From contig OW285187.1 of assembly GCA_935421135.1 (NCBI GenBank), positions 35,032,818 to 35,096,817 on the forward strand: a stretch of 64,000 nucleotides of DNA. Direction: 5' to 3'. Source of the DNA: Bugulina stolonifera (lineage: Eukaryota > Bryozoa > Gymnolaemata > Cheilostomatida > Bugulidae). The notes beneath the pieces were generated by a model that worked only from the letters and a program-made list of their open reading frames with translations, was not told the DNA's origin and did not search any database. The position numbers and the translations under genes are program-made. This document shows, in pieces, positions 24,001 through 32,200 of the stretch (position 1 is its first letter; each line of letters starts with the position of its first letter).

Positions 24001-24460
24001 TATAAGGTATGTAGGCCGGCATTCTGCTGCCGGGGTACATAGGGCTATCTGTAAAAGGCATACGCACAGGGTGTCTATTCGGACCTCCACCTGTTCCCGC
24101 TACTACACCAGACTCCACCATTGGTGCGGGAAACCCAAGGAGTGGATTACGCGGCATCATATGAGGTCTAAATGATGGAGTCATCATCATTGAATGATTG
24201 ACATTCAGGCTGGCATTGGCTGGCTGTTGCGGGATAGGTGGAGGGCCCATCACACCCATATCATAGGGCGGTCTACCAGCCATGAGCATTGCATTGTGTT
24301 GAGGACGTACATCTCCCCCTGCTGAGGAAGGCACTCCAAAACTCTGCAAGTTTTGTGGAGCTACATTGTAAGGTTGTTGCCAGACGCCTGCTCCAGCCGG
24401 TTGTTGGCCTTGTGGGGACCAGCCGCCAGTGTTTTGGCCGATTATTTTGTTGTATGACAT
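318..24460 (-). CDS. TET: TET-family methylcytosine dioxygenase, 3' end outside window
   Basis: Nuclear Fe(II)/2-oxoglutarate dioxygenase that oxidises 5-methylcytosine to 5-hydroxymethylcytosine and further products. Sixteen coding exons were read on the minus strand, all with GT..AG borders and matching phase: 24460-23339, 22939-22688, 14552-14145, 13668-13453, 13195-13129, 12815-12225, 11079-10995, 10247-10154, 9353-9145, 7417-7183, 4958-4821, 3711-3568, 3321-2602, 2395-2252, 1089-976 and 431-318. Together they give 1551 codons without a stop. Order: Pro/Gln/Met-rich N-terminus, CXXC finger (about 333-374), long low-complexity region, Cys-rich domain, then the double-stranded beta-helix split by a low-complexity insert. 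Iron ligands fit H1127-K-D1129 and H1440. The ATG at 24460 lies just inside an exon whose acceptor is at 24477-24478, so an untranslated exon lies upstream. The last exon read ends in a donor (AAA|GTAAGT) at 316-317, so the C-terminus lies beyond base 1. Confidence 0.95.
490..1007 (-). repeat. 37-bp x 14 array duplicating a TET exon end and its 5' splice site
   Basis: Fourteen units of exactly 37 bp start at 490, 527, 564 and so on to 971. On the minus strand each holds the last bases of the TET exon (GTATATACCTAAG) followed by the donor GTAAGC. The unit at 971-1007 overlaps the real exon end (976). The other 13 lie in the intron. Most units also hold a second perfect donor hexamer (GTAAGT). 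Reading past the first donor meets TAA after 11 codons, in the exon-like part of the next unit. Confidence 0.95.
1114..1971. repeat. 12-bp ACTATAATATAC minisatellite in TET intron
   Basis: About 860 bp of a 12-bp unit, with interspersed variants (ACTGTAATACAC, ACTATAATTATAC). It starts about 22 bp upstream of the acceptor of the TET exon at 1089. It is almost pure A/T/C on this strand and contains the palindrome TATAATATA in most units. The long open frames across it are repeat artefacts. Confidence 0.95.
1972..2251. other. TET intron, no other feature seen
   Basis: Unique AT-rich intron between the 12-bp array and the exon 2395-2252. No array or exon is visible. Confidence 0.5.
2602..3711 (-). 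CDS. TET: TET exons for PEDEQLH-type motif and low-complexity insert
   Basis: Exon 3711-3568 encodes [13 protein letters not shown], matching KPEDEQLHVLPLY of human TET; the His here is a known 2-oxoglutarate contact region. Exon 3321-2602 (240 codons) opens with a basic segment ([12 protein letters not shown], possibly a nuclear localisation signal). It then runs into a Gln/Pro/Ser/Thr-rich insert with [13 protein letters not shown] repeats and an acidic stretch. All TETs carry a disordered insert at this point, between the two halves of the beta-helix. The basic motif and insert are inferred to be unstructured. Confidence 0.93.
3726..3801. repeat. 41-bp direct duplication in TET intron
   Basis: The segment with GATGATAACTCCATAA and CTATTCTACAT occurs twice, 41 bp apart, next to the acceptor of exon 3711-3568 but not including it. 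Confidence 0.8.
4118..4812. repeat. Triplet (ACT/ACC) microsatellite in TET intron
   Basis: About 700 bp of imperfect CTA/CCA triplets (TAG/TGG on the TET sense strand), with internal duplications around the words AACAATGCT and ACCGCC. It begins about 9 bp after the donor of the catalytic exon. Apparent poly-Leu, poly-Tyr, poly-His and poly-Val frames are artefacts. Confidence 0.95.
4821..4958 (-). CDS. TET: TET catalytic exon carrying the HxD iron motif
   Basis: A 46-codon exon encodes [20 protein letters not shown] and on to [10 protein letters not shown]. The H-K-D triad in this context is the first two iron ligands of TET proteins (HRD in human TET2). The GRPFSG motif just before it is also invariant in the family. 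The donor (GTG|GTAAGT) lies about 9 bp from a 700-bp triplet array in the next intron. No catalytic residue appears to be lost, so the enzyme is probably active. Confidence 0.95.
5290..5900. repeat. 13-bp minisatellite (GACTACTGCTAGT) in TET intron
   Basis: About 45 imperfect copies of a 12-13-bp unit in three main variants (GTGACTACTGCTA, GTAACTACTGCTA, GTGGGTACTGCTA), with higher-order patterns of the variants. It lies in the intron between exons 7417-7183 and 4958-4821. The rest of this intron (5901-7110) is unique sequence with no feature I can name. Confidence 0.92.
7114..7200 (-). repeat. Duplicated TET exon end and 5' splice site
   Basis: A 37-bp segment (GAGTGATGTCATATCCTACC and onward) occurs at 7114 and 7164, 50 bp apart, with few changes. 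On the minus strand the copy at 7164 is the true exon end and donor (GCTCAG|GTAGGATATGAC). The copy at 7114 is an intact decoy, GCTCAG|GTAGGATATGAC again. Confidence 0.9.
7183..11079 (-). CDS. TET: TET Cys-rich domain and first half of catalytic core
   Basis: Four exons (11079-10995, 10247-10154, 9353-9145, 7417-7183) encode the conserved Cys-rich domain. Signatures in order are [46 protein letters not shown] and [20 protein letters not shown]. The last is almost identical to vertebrate TETs. This domain wraps DNA and carries zinc-binding Cys and His residues. Phases run 1, 2, 0, 2 and agree with the neighbours. The third exon was judged by this match and by its splice sites ATCAG|ATA and CC|GTAAG. 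The 3' end of the last exon and its donor are duplicated 50 bp downstream. Confidence 0.95.
7581..7867. repeat. 12-bp GTGGACTACACG minisatellite in TET intron
   Basis: About 24 copies of GTGGACTACACG with variants (ACAGG, GGGCT). It is open in several frames on both strands because the unit is a multiple of three. It lies 164 bp upstream of the acceptor of exon 7417-7183. The intron beyond it, 7868-9140, is unique sequence with no recognised feature. Confidence 0.95.
9366..9466. repeat. 18-20-bp CAGTATTACACTATTACACA array
   Basis: About five copies begin roughly 11 bp upstream of the acceptor of TET exon 9353-9145. Confidence 0.85.
9597..10132. repeat. 14-bp CTCTACAGTCTATA minisatellite in TET intron
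   Basis: About 38 copies of a 14-bp unit, ending about 20 bp from the donor of TET exon 10247-10154. The plus strand carries CTACAG|TC in each unit, an acceptor-like word, but the gene is on the other strand. The 209-residue open frame here is an artefact of the repeat. Confidence 0.95.
10260..10980. other. TET intron, no feature seen
   Basis: Intron between exons 11079-10995 and 10247-10154. It is unique sequence. I see no array, exon or RNA gene. Confidence 0.5.
11128..11550. repeat. 32-bp minisatellite with donor-like GTAAGT words
   Basis: About 13 copies of a unit built from ACATGTACATCACATAC and ATGTACTTACATC. On the TET sense strand each full unit holds GATGTAAGTA, a perfect GTAAGT hexamer. 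It lies inside an intron, about 46 bp upstream of the acceptor of exon 11079-10995. Confidence 0.92.
11561..11757. repeat. 12-bp AGTAGTGGCAGT minisatellite
   Basis: About 16 copies, directly after the 32-bp array in the same TET intron. Long Ser/Gly and Val/Ala frames are artefacts. Confidence 0.93.
12008..12208. repeat. 6/12-bp ACTAAT/ACTGAC/ACTAGC array
   Basis: Imperfect array ending about 14 bp from the donor of TET exon 12815-12225. The sense-strand reading frame stays open from the exon into the array, so intron retention would add a Ser/Val-rich tail up to about 12004. Confidence 0.9.
12225..14552 (-). CDS. TET: TET middle exons: linker up to the Cys-rich domain
   Basis: Four exons (14552-14145, 13668-13453, 13195-13129, 12815-12225) encode about 430 residues of mostly Ser/Thr/Gln-rich linker. 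One segment ([20 protein letters not shown]) is likely helical. The last exon ends with [10 protein letters not shown], which matches the opening of the TET Cys-rich domain (human TET: CDCVDQ...). Phases run 0, 0, 1, 1. The donor of the last exon (GCT T|GTGAGT) is followed 14 bp later by a tandem array. Confidence 0.88.
16120..16256. repeat. 29-bp x 5 repeat
   Basis: Five copies of a unit with GAGCTAGCAGTGACTCTCAG followed by TCAGATTC. The period is 28-30 bp, so no reading frame is kept across it. Unlike most arrays here it is balanced in base use and looks unlike simple-sequence slippage. Confidence 0.88.
16535..16712. mobile_element. MITE-like dispersed repeat, copy 1
   Basis: Inverted ends AAAAAGACAGTTCC and GGAACTGTCTTTTT bound about 180 bp. 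The AT-rich core and the word GGGGTTAGG recur at 21408-21565. No clear target duplication was found. A small non-autonomous DNA element is the likeliest reading. Confidence 0.55.
19144..19223. repeat. GTTATCTCC / GGAGATAAC inverted repeat
   Basis: A 9-bp inverted repeat spans 80 bp. The same word GTTATCTCC recurs near 44231 and 47323, each time next to an inverted copy. Confidence 0.5.
20082..21067. repeat. 1-kb ACT/ACC triplet satellite with higher-order structure
   Basis: Imperfect ACT triplets with ACC, GCT, CCT and ATC variants. A marker word CTATCCCTACCACCACC occurs near 20324, 20694 and 20888, so blocks of about 370 and 194 bp have been duplicated. Poly-Thr, poly-Leu and poly-Val frames of over 300 residues are artefacts. 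Confidence 0.95.
21408..21565. mobile_element. MITE-like dispersed repeat, copy 2
   Basis: Shares the core of the element at 16535 (ATTAATATTAAAAA-like run, GGGGTTAGG, GAACTGTC, GAACTGTCTTTTT). It adds a local array of GAACTGTCCGGT words at its right end. Confidence 0.5.
22242..22301. repeat. 11-bp TACTACTGGCA x 5
   Basis: Five perfect copies in the large TET intron. Confidence 0.9.
22688..22939 (-). CDS. TET: TET exon 2: low-complexity linker
   Basis: Exon of 84 codons, phase 0 at both ends, with acceptor TTTAG|GCG and donor GAG|GTGAGT. It encodes a Ser/Pro/Ala-rich linker starting [13 protein letters not shown]. No domain is visible. It joins in frame to the CXXC exon upstream and, across an intron of about 8.1 kb, to the exon at 14552. 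Confidence 0.8.
23339..24460 (-). CDS. TET: TET first coding exon: N-terminus and CXXC zinc finger
   Basis: This exon encodes 374 residues: a long disordered stretch rich in Pro, Gln, Asn and Met, then a basic run (KRRRRKR) and a CXXC finger. Its eight cysteines sit at 335, 338, 341, 347, 350, 353, 363 and 368. CXXC fingers bind CpG DNA, mostly unmethylated. The finger lacks the KFGG segment found in MLL, DNMT1, CFP1 and KDM2 fingers, and is short like those of TET1, TET3 and CXXC4/5. That places it in the TET type. The exon ends CAG AAG|GTGAGG, phase 0. Confidence 0.93.
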
Positions 24461-24476
24461 CTACACTCTAACATTT

Positions 24477-27400
24477 CTAAAACATAGAATATAACATTTT
24501 AGTAACCCATTGCTACCTAACTATGGAGTACTAGAGAATAGATCACTTGGTAGGCCAATCCTTTCTTCTCTGCTAACAAATTAACATAATAACCTACTAA
24601 ACTATTGGGCTTCTGACTATAACTATTATAATCAATGATTTGTGGTGCTCAGTAGGGCTTGGCCAGCTACATGTAAATAGTGTGCCCATAGGGTATACAG
24701 TGCAGTCAGTACTAGGGTAGGGTACAGACTTCAATAACCCAATTCTGTAATTAATTAACATGTTAACTAATTAGCAGATTGCATAGGTATGGATGGACCT
24801 ATGACTGCACCTAGTTAGTGATCTAGATAGACCTTCAACTACTAAAAGTAGTAGTAGTAGTAGTAGTTTTATATCACCATAAACAATAGTAGTAATAGTA
24901 ACTGTTGGGAACTCAATAGAACCACTCATTTTATATCAATAATCAAATATTTCAAACAAAGCTGCGTATTATAGTACAGCCTTTAGAGGATGGCTTGGTT
25001 GTATGCCCCAGTGAACAGAAAATCAATACCTGTGCAATGGCTGAAGCAGGCTACAAGCCTAGCATACAGTTCAATAAATAAATGGTTCTGACAAGTTTAC
25101 AGAATCTCCTACTTGTCAATTTTGAAATTCTCTCCTAAGCATTCTTATCCAATCAGTAGGTCGTAGCCTACACCATGACATATTATGTGTTGAATTAATG
25201 ATTAAGATCAATTAATCTCAGAGGCATATCATGAAGTGCTAGACACATGTCTATTTAACTTCATCCTAATCCCCAGTGTTGTCCTAAAGATAATTAGCTG
25301 AATAAACATGTATGCATGTTTTTTAATTTAATAATGAGTATCTTGGTTGTATTAGCATAGAATTAAAATCATATGTTAAATTGAAAGACGGATCTTTACC
25401 TCAATAGGTAAAATATGAAGATCTAATAATTATTTTTATTCATGAGCCACCATAATTTACACCTGCTAATGTTAATATAATGGTGAACTAAACCATACAT
25501 GTAGGTGTATGATTGTGATCATCTGCTCATACAGATATGTATCCCATTAAGTTAACAAAAGTGATAGAAAAAGGACTCCTCAAACCAAATATTTTTTAAT
25601 CCGATAGTCTCTAATTCCCAAGTTTGGGGTTTAGAGCAACCAACTAGGCCAGAACTATAGCAATTAATACATTATGAATTATAACACCAATATCTGTAAT
25701 TGCAACAGTAACAAATTACTACAATATAATACAGTCATGTAATTATAATTAGTCATAATTAATATTGTAATTATATATGTTATGGGACTGGGCTTATTTT
25801 TATAATAATTGTTATAATGTAACATTAAAAATAAAGCTATCAAATCTAGTAGGCCTATATATTTGTTATATAAATAATATAACATTATTTATATAGCACA
25901 AAGTCTATGTAATAAATATTTAAAATTTCTATATCTAATTGAATTAAATAGTATAAATACTACAATGCAGTAGAAAATAAAATCAATGATTTAACATCTA
26001 CCGGGAAGTTGTCATGTCATTATATCTGTATAACAAGAGTTAATAAGTATGAGTATGAGACTCGGATTGAGTTCTAAAGATGCTCAGAATAATGAGAGGG
26101 AGTATGAGCAGGCCTACGACATAAAATATATAGTATAAGTAATATAATATAACTAAATATCATAGGTCCATTACTATAACTATTGAATTTTACAAAAACA
26201 GATTCAGATTGTGACAACTGGTAAATATTATTTAAATAAGCTTAGTGTTAGTGTAAAGTTAAAATAAGTTTAAATCAAAAATGATCAATTATAATAAAGT
26301 AACAGCCATAATGATAATGATAATCATCATAATGAGCAATACAGAAGATTATCCTTACTGCTAGCTATAAAAAACAATCACAATACAATTCCAATATCAA
26401 ACATACAAAACAATTACATAAAAAAAGATAAACCTACAATTTTGAATTTAAAAATAGCATTCATTCATTCCCGTCTTACTCTTTAATTCATTGATTCAGC
26501 CAGAGTAAAGCATAGTAAGCATCAGTATGACCTAAAGTTTTGTATTTGATTCACGTATTTATATTGATATTCATATTCATTCATTCCCTTTACCTTTCGT
26601 ATTTTCAACTTAGTTAGATTTGTTCAACAGTTATAGAGAAAAATGATACATCAAATACTAAGTCTGATAGATTACAGCAAATAGAGATTAAATTATTAAT
26701 TATTTTATATTTAGGCGTATCTGTACCAACCTATAGCTGTTGTGAAGCAATACAATCCAGTAAATTAGCTACTGGATCACCATCACCAAAAACTTGAGTA
26801 TCAGTCTATCCTTCCCTTCACTCCAACTAGACCACCTGCTACTAATACCTCAACCAATAGCAAACCTACTACGTGCTACTACTCAGCTATTCAGTGTAGT
26901 AAACTGATACTATTTGCTATAATACAGCCATACTGGCATCTCCAATCAGCATCACGAGCTAGCTACGCCCACAATGGAATTATCTCCCATGTGATCTTTA
27001 TAGCGGAAGTTAATAAATCGCATTGTTTCCATGGAAACAGTTCAAAGCGGGTAAATAAATTCGTAATTACATGTACGACTCCGTAAAGTAAAGTTGTGCA
27101 ACAATTTTCTACAATGGAGGTTATGTCTTATACTTATTGTTCTGCTTGTATTTTGTAGACAATCAAGATTCATCAAGCCAACTTTGTATGATTGATACAA
27201 TGTTATGTAATAACTGGCAAAGAGCAACTGAACATATGTTTCGGAGTTGTACTCTCCCAATTTGTTGAACAACTTTCAAACAAAATAGAATACAATTTTG
27301 TTTGAAAGTCCTTTCAACAAATTGGGAGAGTACAACTCCGAAATATATGCTCCGTAGCTTATTGCAAATTGGTACATGACATTGTATCAATCATATAATT

Positions 27401-29075
27401 TTGACAATATGAATGTCATTTTGATGAGCTACCATAGCATTTTGATAAAATAATAAAACTGTGGCAATTGCATATAAAAATTATACTAGATCAAGACAGG
27501 ATTTTCCGTGGCCTTGTCAGATTACTGTAAAATATAAACAGCTTCTTTCTTTTTTACCAAGTAGCCTATTAGGTATAAGAAACTTGTAAGTTATTTATAG
27601 TGAAGATGGTAGGCTGTATTGAAAGAAATGGTGGTGAAATGTCTAGGTATCATAGATGGTTGTATTTAATTGAGCTCTTTATCATGAAAAATTATGAGTG
27701 TTCATTTATTAACTACTGCTACATGTAAAATGCAGGTATGTGAACCTCTAACACATTATAGATACAACCCAGCAAATATATCAGTAGGTTCATCAACAGA
27801 AACTCTCTGATTTTACAAAAGCTTTATTTTAATGATCGGCATAAATATACAAAATAAATAAAAAACTACCTGTAGTAACTCCTATGATAAATCAGATGTA
27901 AACATTAATTTGTAGACTTTATAAAAAAGGGAAAATAATTTATAACTGCTCATTTAGGTATATCATTTTGTTATAAATATTTAAAAGCATCATTTGCAGA
28001 AAGGACTAGAAGTAGTCATCCCTTACACATTAAGCAATTGTTCTACTTTCAGAACATAAGTATTTGGAAAATTGCTACTGCCAGATTATGTGACTACACT
28101 ATACTTTGATAATTTCTAGTTTTAGAAACATCCATTCATTCACCAATAAGACAATTTAGTAGTCACTGGTATAATTCAGGGGAGAGAGTAACTTCAAAAT
28201 GCCAAATATTTAGTTGACAAACAATATTATTGTGTAGTCTATGTCCGTATAGAATATACATCCTATTCCTTCACATAAAAAGTTTACAATAAATAACCAT
28301 AATATACAATATCTGACCTAAAACTTACTACTGACACTAAAATAAAACAATCCATTACACATGGGCTCTTCTTGCCAATATAACATACAAAAATGACCAT
28401 TTGTAGTAAGTAATAGATTTTTTATAAAATAGAATGTATAAAATGTTAAAGAGGCATAACTGGATAACGTCATGTAGGCTGTGGTATGATATCTGCTAGG
28501 GTTAATGTTTAATAAATAGTTGTAGTATATGCAGGATGACTGGATGTGATATGCCAATAGCAAAGCATATTATTCCTGTACAGCTATGTACACCATTTAT
28601 ATACAATGTATATCTGCAATGTTAACATCTTAGCACCCTGTTAAATACACAAATACACACTATTAGTTTTATGCAAATACTTTGGGTGAATTCCATCAAG
28701 CACAGGCTTGACCAGGAAAGGTCATAAAATGTCTTAGAGTGAGCTTATAAGTAGGAGTAGGAGATAAAATCTTACTTAGTGAAAACGTGATTCCAATTTC
28801 ATTTGGCTTCAAATCAAACACTAACTCCAGTAAAAGAGAGAACCAATATATTGTAACATCTATTTGAAATTTGACTGTTATACAACGGTTTTTTAATGCT
28901 TCGTAAGAGAGCATTGCAGAGATAAATATGATCAACATTAGGTAGACGACTCCAAAAATATTACAGCAATATAAAACATGGTGCTGATTCCACTGAAAGG
29001 GAGAGAAGAAGTTATAATGTGTTAAGTAAATAGACAGTTGAAGAGGCAATGCATCTATTACACATGTACGAGTAT
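24477..29075. other. Intergenic region between TET 5' end and collagen 3' end
   Basis: AT-rich unique DNA. It should hold the promoter and first non-coding exon of TET: the acceptor at 24477-24478 shows that the ATG exon has a spliced 5' leader. I cannot place them. A long foldback lies at 27187-27395. A minus-strand open frame with an acceptor-like start (about 28996 down to 28696) is hydrophobic and unrecognised. Confidence 0.5.
27187..27395. mobile_element. Long foldback (imperfect 100-bp inverted repeat)
   Basis: Two arms of about 100 bp meet near 27291. The inner 49 bp (TTTCGGAGTTGTACTCTCCC and onward) match almost perfectly. The outer parts (TATGATTGATACAATG) match with gaps. Such a hairpin is typical of a foldback or MITE remnant. 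No terminal target duplication could be defined. Confidence 0.7.
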
Positions 29076-29081
29076 TTTATT
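29076..29081 (-). terminator. Collagen polyadenylation signal
   Basis: AATAAA on the minus strand, about 143 bp after the collagen stop codon. It is the nearest canonical hexamer. Confidence 0.55.
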
Positions 29082-29223
29082 GCTACACGTAAACGACATG
29101 CTCATATGCTACATGTCTATACATGTATGATAGTACATTCAATACCCATGTAATTGTATTTTAGGTACTACATGTACATGTATATAGTATATACATTACC
29201 TAAGATAGTGTACATTACCTGTG

Positions 29224-29286
29224 TTAGCAAGCAGGCAACCCATCTTTGCCAATAGGACACGGCAAGGCATCTAGGCCTGGTATACC
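29224..29286 (-). CDS. Collagen last exon: conserved C-terminal motif
   Basis: Encodes [11 protein letters not shown], then IGKDGLPAC and the stop TAA at 29224-29226. The spacing of the two Cys and the DGLP word match the last residues of types XIII, XXIII and XXV collagen (LDAPCPxGxDGLPxxGC). The residues usually following the final Cys are absent. Confidence 0.88.
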   Translation of the reverse strand, partial: GIPGLDALPCPIGKDGLPAC

Positions 29287-32200
29287 CTGGTAACACAAAC
29301 AGCAAAGTCCCTCATGTACAACAATTCCTCACTCACACTACCAACCTCAACCAAGTCGAACATTCAAGAGGACGATTTAAAGAATTGAAAAGTTATCTGC
29401 TCTTTCTTTATTAGTTTGTGAGAAAATAAGGGAGAGTTGTGCACAGGTGCATGCATACGCATGACAGTTGACCTTCTGATAACTAGTGGCTGTTATTTCA
29501 TAAACACTAACCTGGTCTCCCTTGCTGCCTTTCATGCCATGTCTACCGCGTTTGCCCCTGTCTCCCTACAATGGAGAGCGACACAGGTATTTAATGCTGA
29601 TGTACTATTTTTGTAGCTTACAAATTATACCGATCTACTAAAAGTTACTAGGAAAGAGTATACTGCGTCTCAATTAATTTTATATACATGTACATGATGT
29701 ATATGGCATTGGCAATAATACCTTGTCTCCTTGCTCGCCATCTTCACCATGACGCCCAACTGGTCCTAGATCCCCTTTCTCCCCTTTGTCTCCCTGTATG
29801 CCAGCAACACCTCTTTCACCGGCCTCTCCAGGTACACCTGGAAATCCCTGTAGGACAATAAATCCAAAGACATGAATCTGTATTGCTGCATAACAACCCG
29901 TATAATATCTAAAGTCTGTAGGGGTACATAAGTGTCAGCTGGAACCACACAACCTAACAGATATACGTCTATCTATTGTTACAGTACCACGTTTACTACT
30001 TCACATAAAATTTACAGTAGCTTCTTCTATGATTTGAGCATTAGTAGTAGGTGGATGATTGTGATTATTATGTATGCATAAGCGATTATTGATCATAATG
30101 TAAAGTTGTCTTCTCTTGGGAAAAGAAATGAGAGAGGACAACTTTGTATTATGATCAATAATACAATTTCGGTTAGATATCACTGGATGTTCATTGAATG
30201 CACAATAACAACTGCATCATGTACAATCTACATGTTTGTAGTAGTATGCTAGAACTTACCATATCACCTTGTTTTCCAGGTACTCCGGGGTCTCCCTTTA
30301 CACCCCGTTCACCCGGTGCACCTCTCACACCCTACAAGATACATCTGTCAGTAGGCACAGCAGCAATAGACTACCACAAATTTAGTTATAAATATGTATA
30401 TATGCAGATATAACTAGAACTGCATGAAGTAGGTTATACTCTTTCTTCAGTTAAAAGAGAAAAAACCTATAAAGTTATTTTAACTTGTATTTGAGCTCAG
30501 CAGAAATTCCCAGGCAACATTGTACTTACATCAAGCCCATTTTCTCCTTTTACTCCACGCTCTCCACGGACGCCTTTTGTACCCTACAAACAGACGGACA
30601 ACAACTCAACTTGCCAAATCTAAACTTTTGGCCAAAGATATGTTTGTGTTACTTCTCACCCACTCAATCTGTTGTCTTCTCACAATGTATATTTTTATCA
30701 CAAGTATAATTTAGTTTGACTTACAGGTAAACCACTTGCTCCTTGATCACCCTTCTTTCCCTGAAATATAAACAGATATTAGCCAGGATTGTTGCATGGA
30801 TATGAAGTTTTTTAATTCTCTTCCATCACTAAAACAAGAGATTTATTTGTTTACTTATTTATGACTACAATGTCTTTAACCAGACCGCAGGCCTCCAGAT
30901 TTATTCTCAAGGCCTTCTGACAATAGACTCAGCAGTTAGTATCAACTGAGCCACTCTGACACTGCATAGATGATGGACTCAGCAGTTAGTATCAACTGAG
31001 CCACTCTGACACTGCATAGCTAGAGATTGACAGAATTAGAAGTTGCCCCATTCACTCAAGTTAGGAGCCTGGAGTTGCCCGTCCCTGCATTTTTAGTTTT
31101 ACCATCAAAGTCGGTTATCTAGTTTTAACTTTTAAACACCTTCACACTTTCTCCATAATATTTAGACTAGGCCTTGAATATTTACGTGTTCCACACAGCG
31201 TGTGCTCCACACCGCGTGTGCTCCACACAGCGTGTGCTCCACACCGCGTGTGCTCCACACCGCGTGTGTTCCACACAGCGTGTGCTCTAATTTTGTAAAC
31301 AAAAGGACAACAAGAGTAGCGGTGCATGCACAGGCAGCCGTTTACCATGCAGTAAGAAGATGGTGAGACACTACTATTAACAATAGAACAGAACTAAGGA
31401 AGGTGGGCAGTGGGAACAAACAAACACTTACGGGGAATCCCTGAACACCTGGCCTGCCTTTAGGGCCCTAAAAGAATATTTATTCATACAGCAGTGTTTC
31501 AAACATCTGTAATAATATTGCCTAAACAATAATACATTTCACACAAAATCATTGACCTTCTTGAATAATTATACGAGTATATCACTCTATGCAGTTGTAA
31601 GAAGATATGAAACCTCACCTTAATCATTACTAGTTTAATAACGAGAATTTCATGCATGGTAAATACGTAGTAGGCACACAGTACATCATATCATACATGT
31701 AGAATATTCTACTCGCAATACGTAGTAGGTACACAGTATATTATGTTATATATGTAGTATATTCTACTCACAAAGTCCCCCTTGTCTCCTTTAGATCCAG
31801 CCACACCCTGAAGCCCTTCCTCTCCTTTCTGTCCCTAATTATAAAGAAGAGACAATAATATGATTAGTTAGATATGACGGCATCAGACACCCATTTCAGA
31901 TATAATGGGCTATGAGATCATCATCATACCAGCTACATGTACATGCACATCACAAAAATGATAAAATTGGACTTTGCTGGAAATTCACATTGCTAACACG
32001 GCTACTAAATGAATGACATTCGTCAATTTTTACAAAGACCAACTGCTAATACTAGACTTACAGGTATGCCTACAGGTCCTGCAGCCCCTGGCATGCCAAT
32101 CTTCCCTTCTCTACCTGCTGGTCCAACATCACCTCTCTCACCCTTAGGTCCTGTATCTCCGGGTTCACCCTTTATCTGTATCATTGTGACTTTGTTGTGA

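Noticed and set aside
28696..29049. Hydrophobic minus-strand frame with a good acceptor (TTTCAG|TGG)
   Set aside because: No recognisable family, no upstream exon to join, and it lies beyond the collagen stop and likely poly(A) site.
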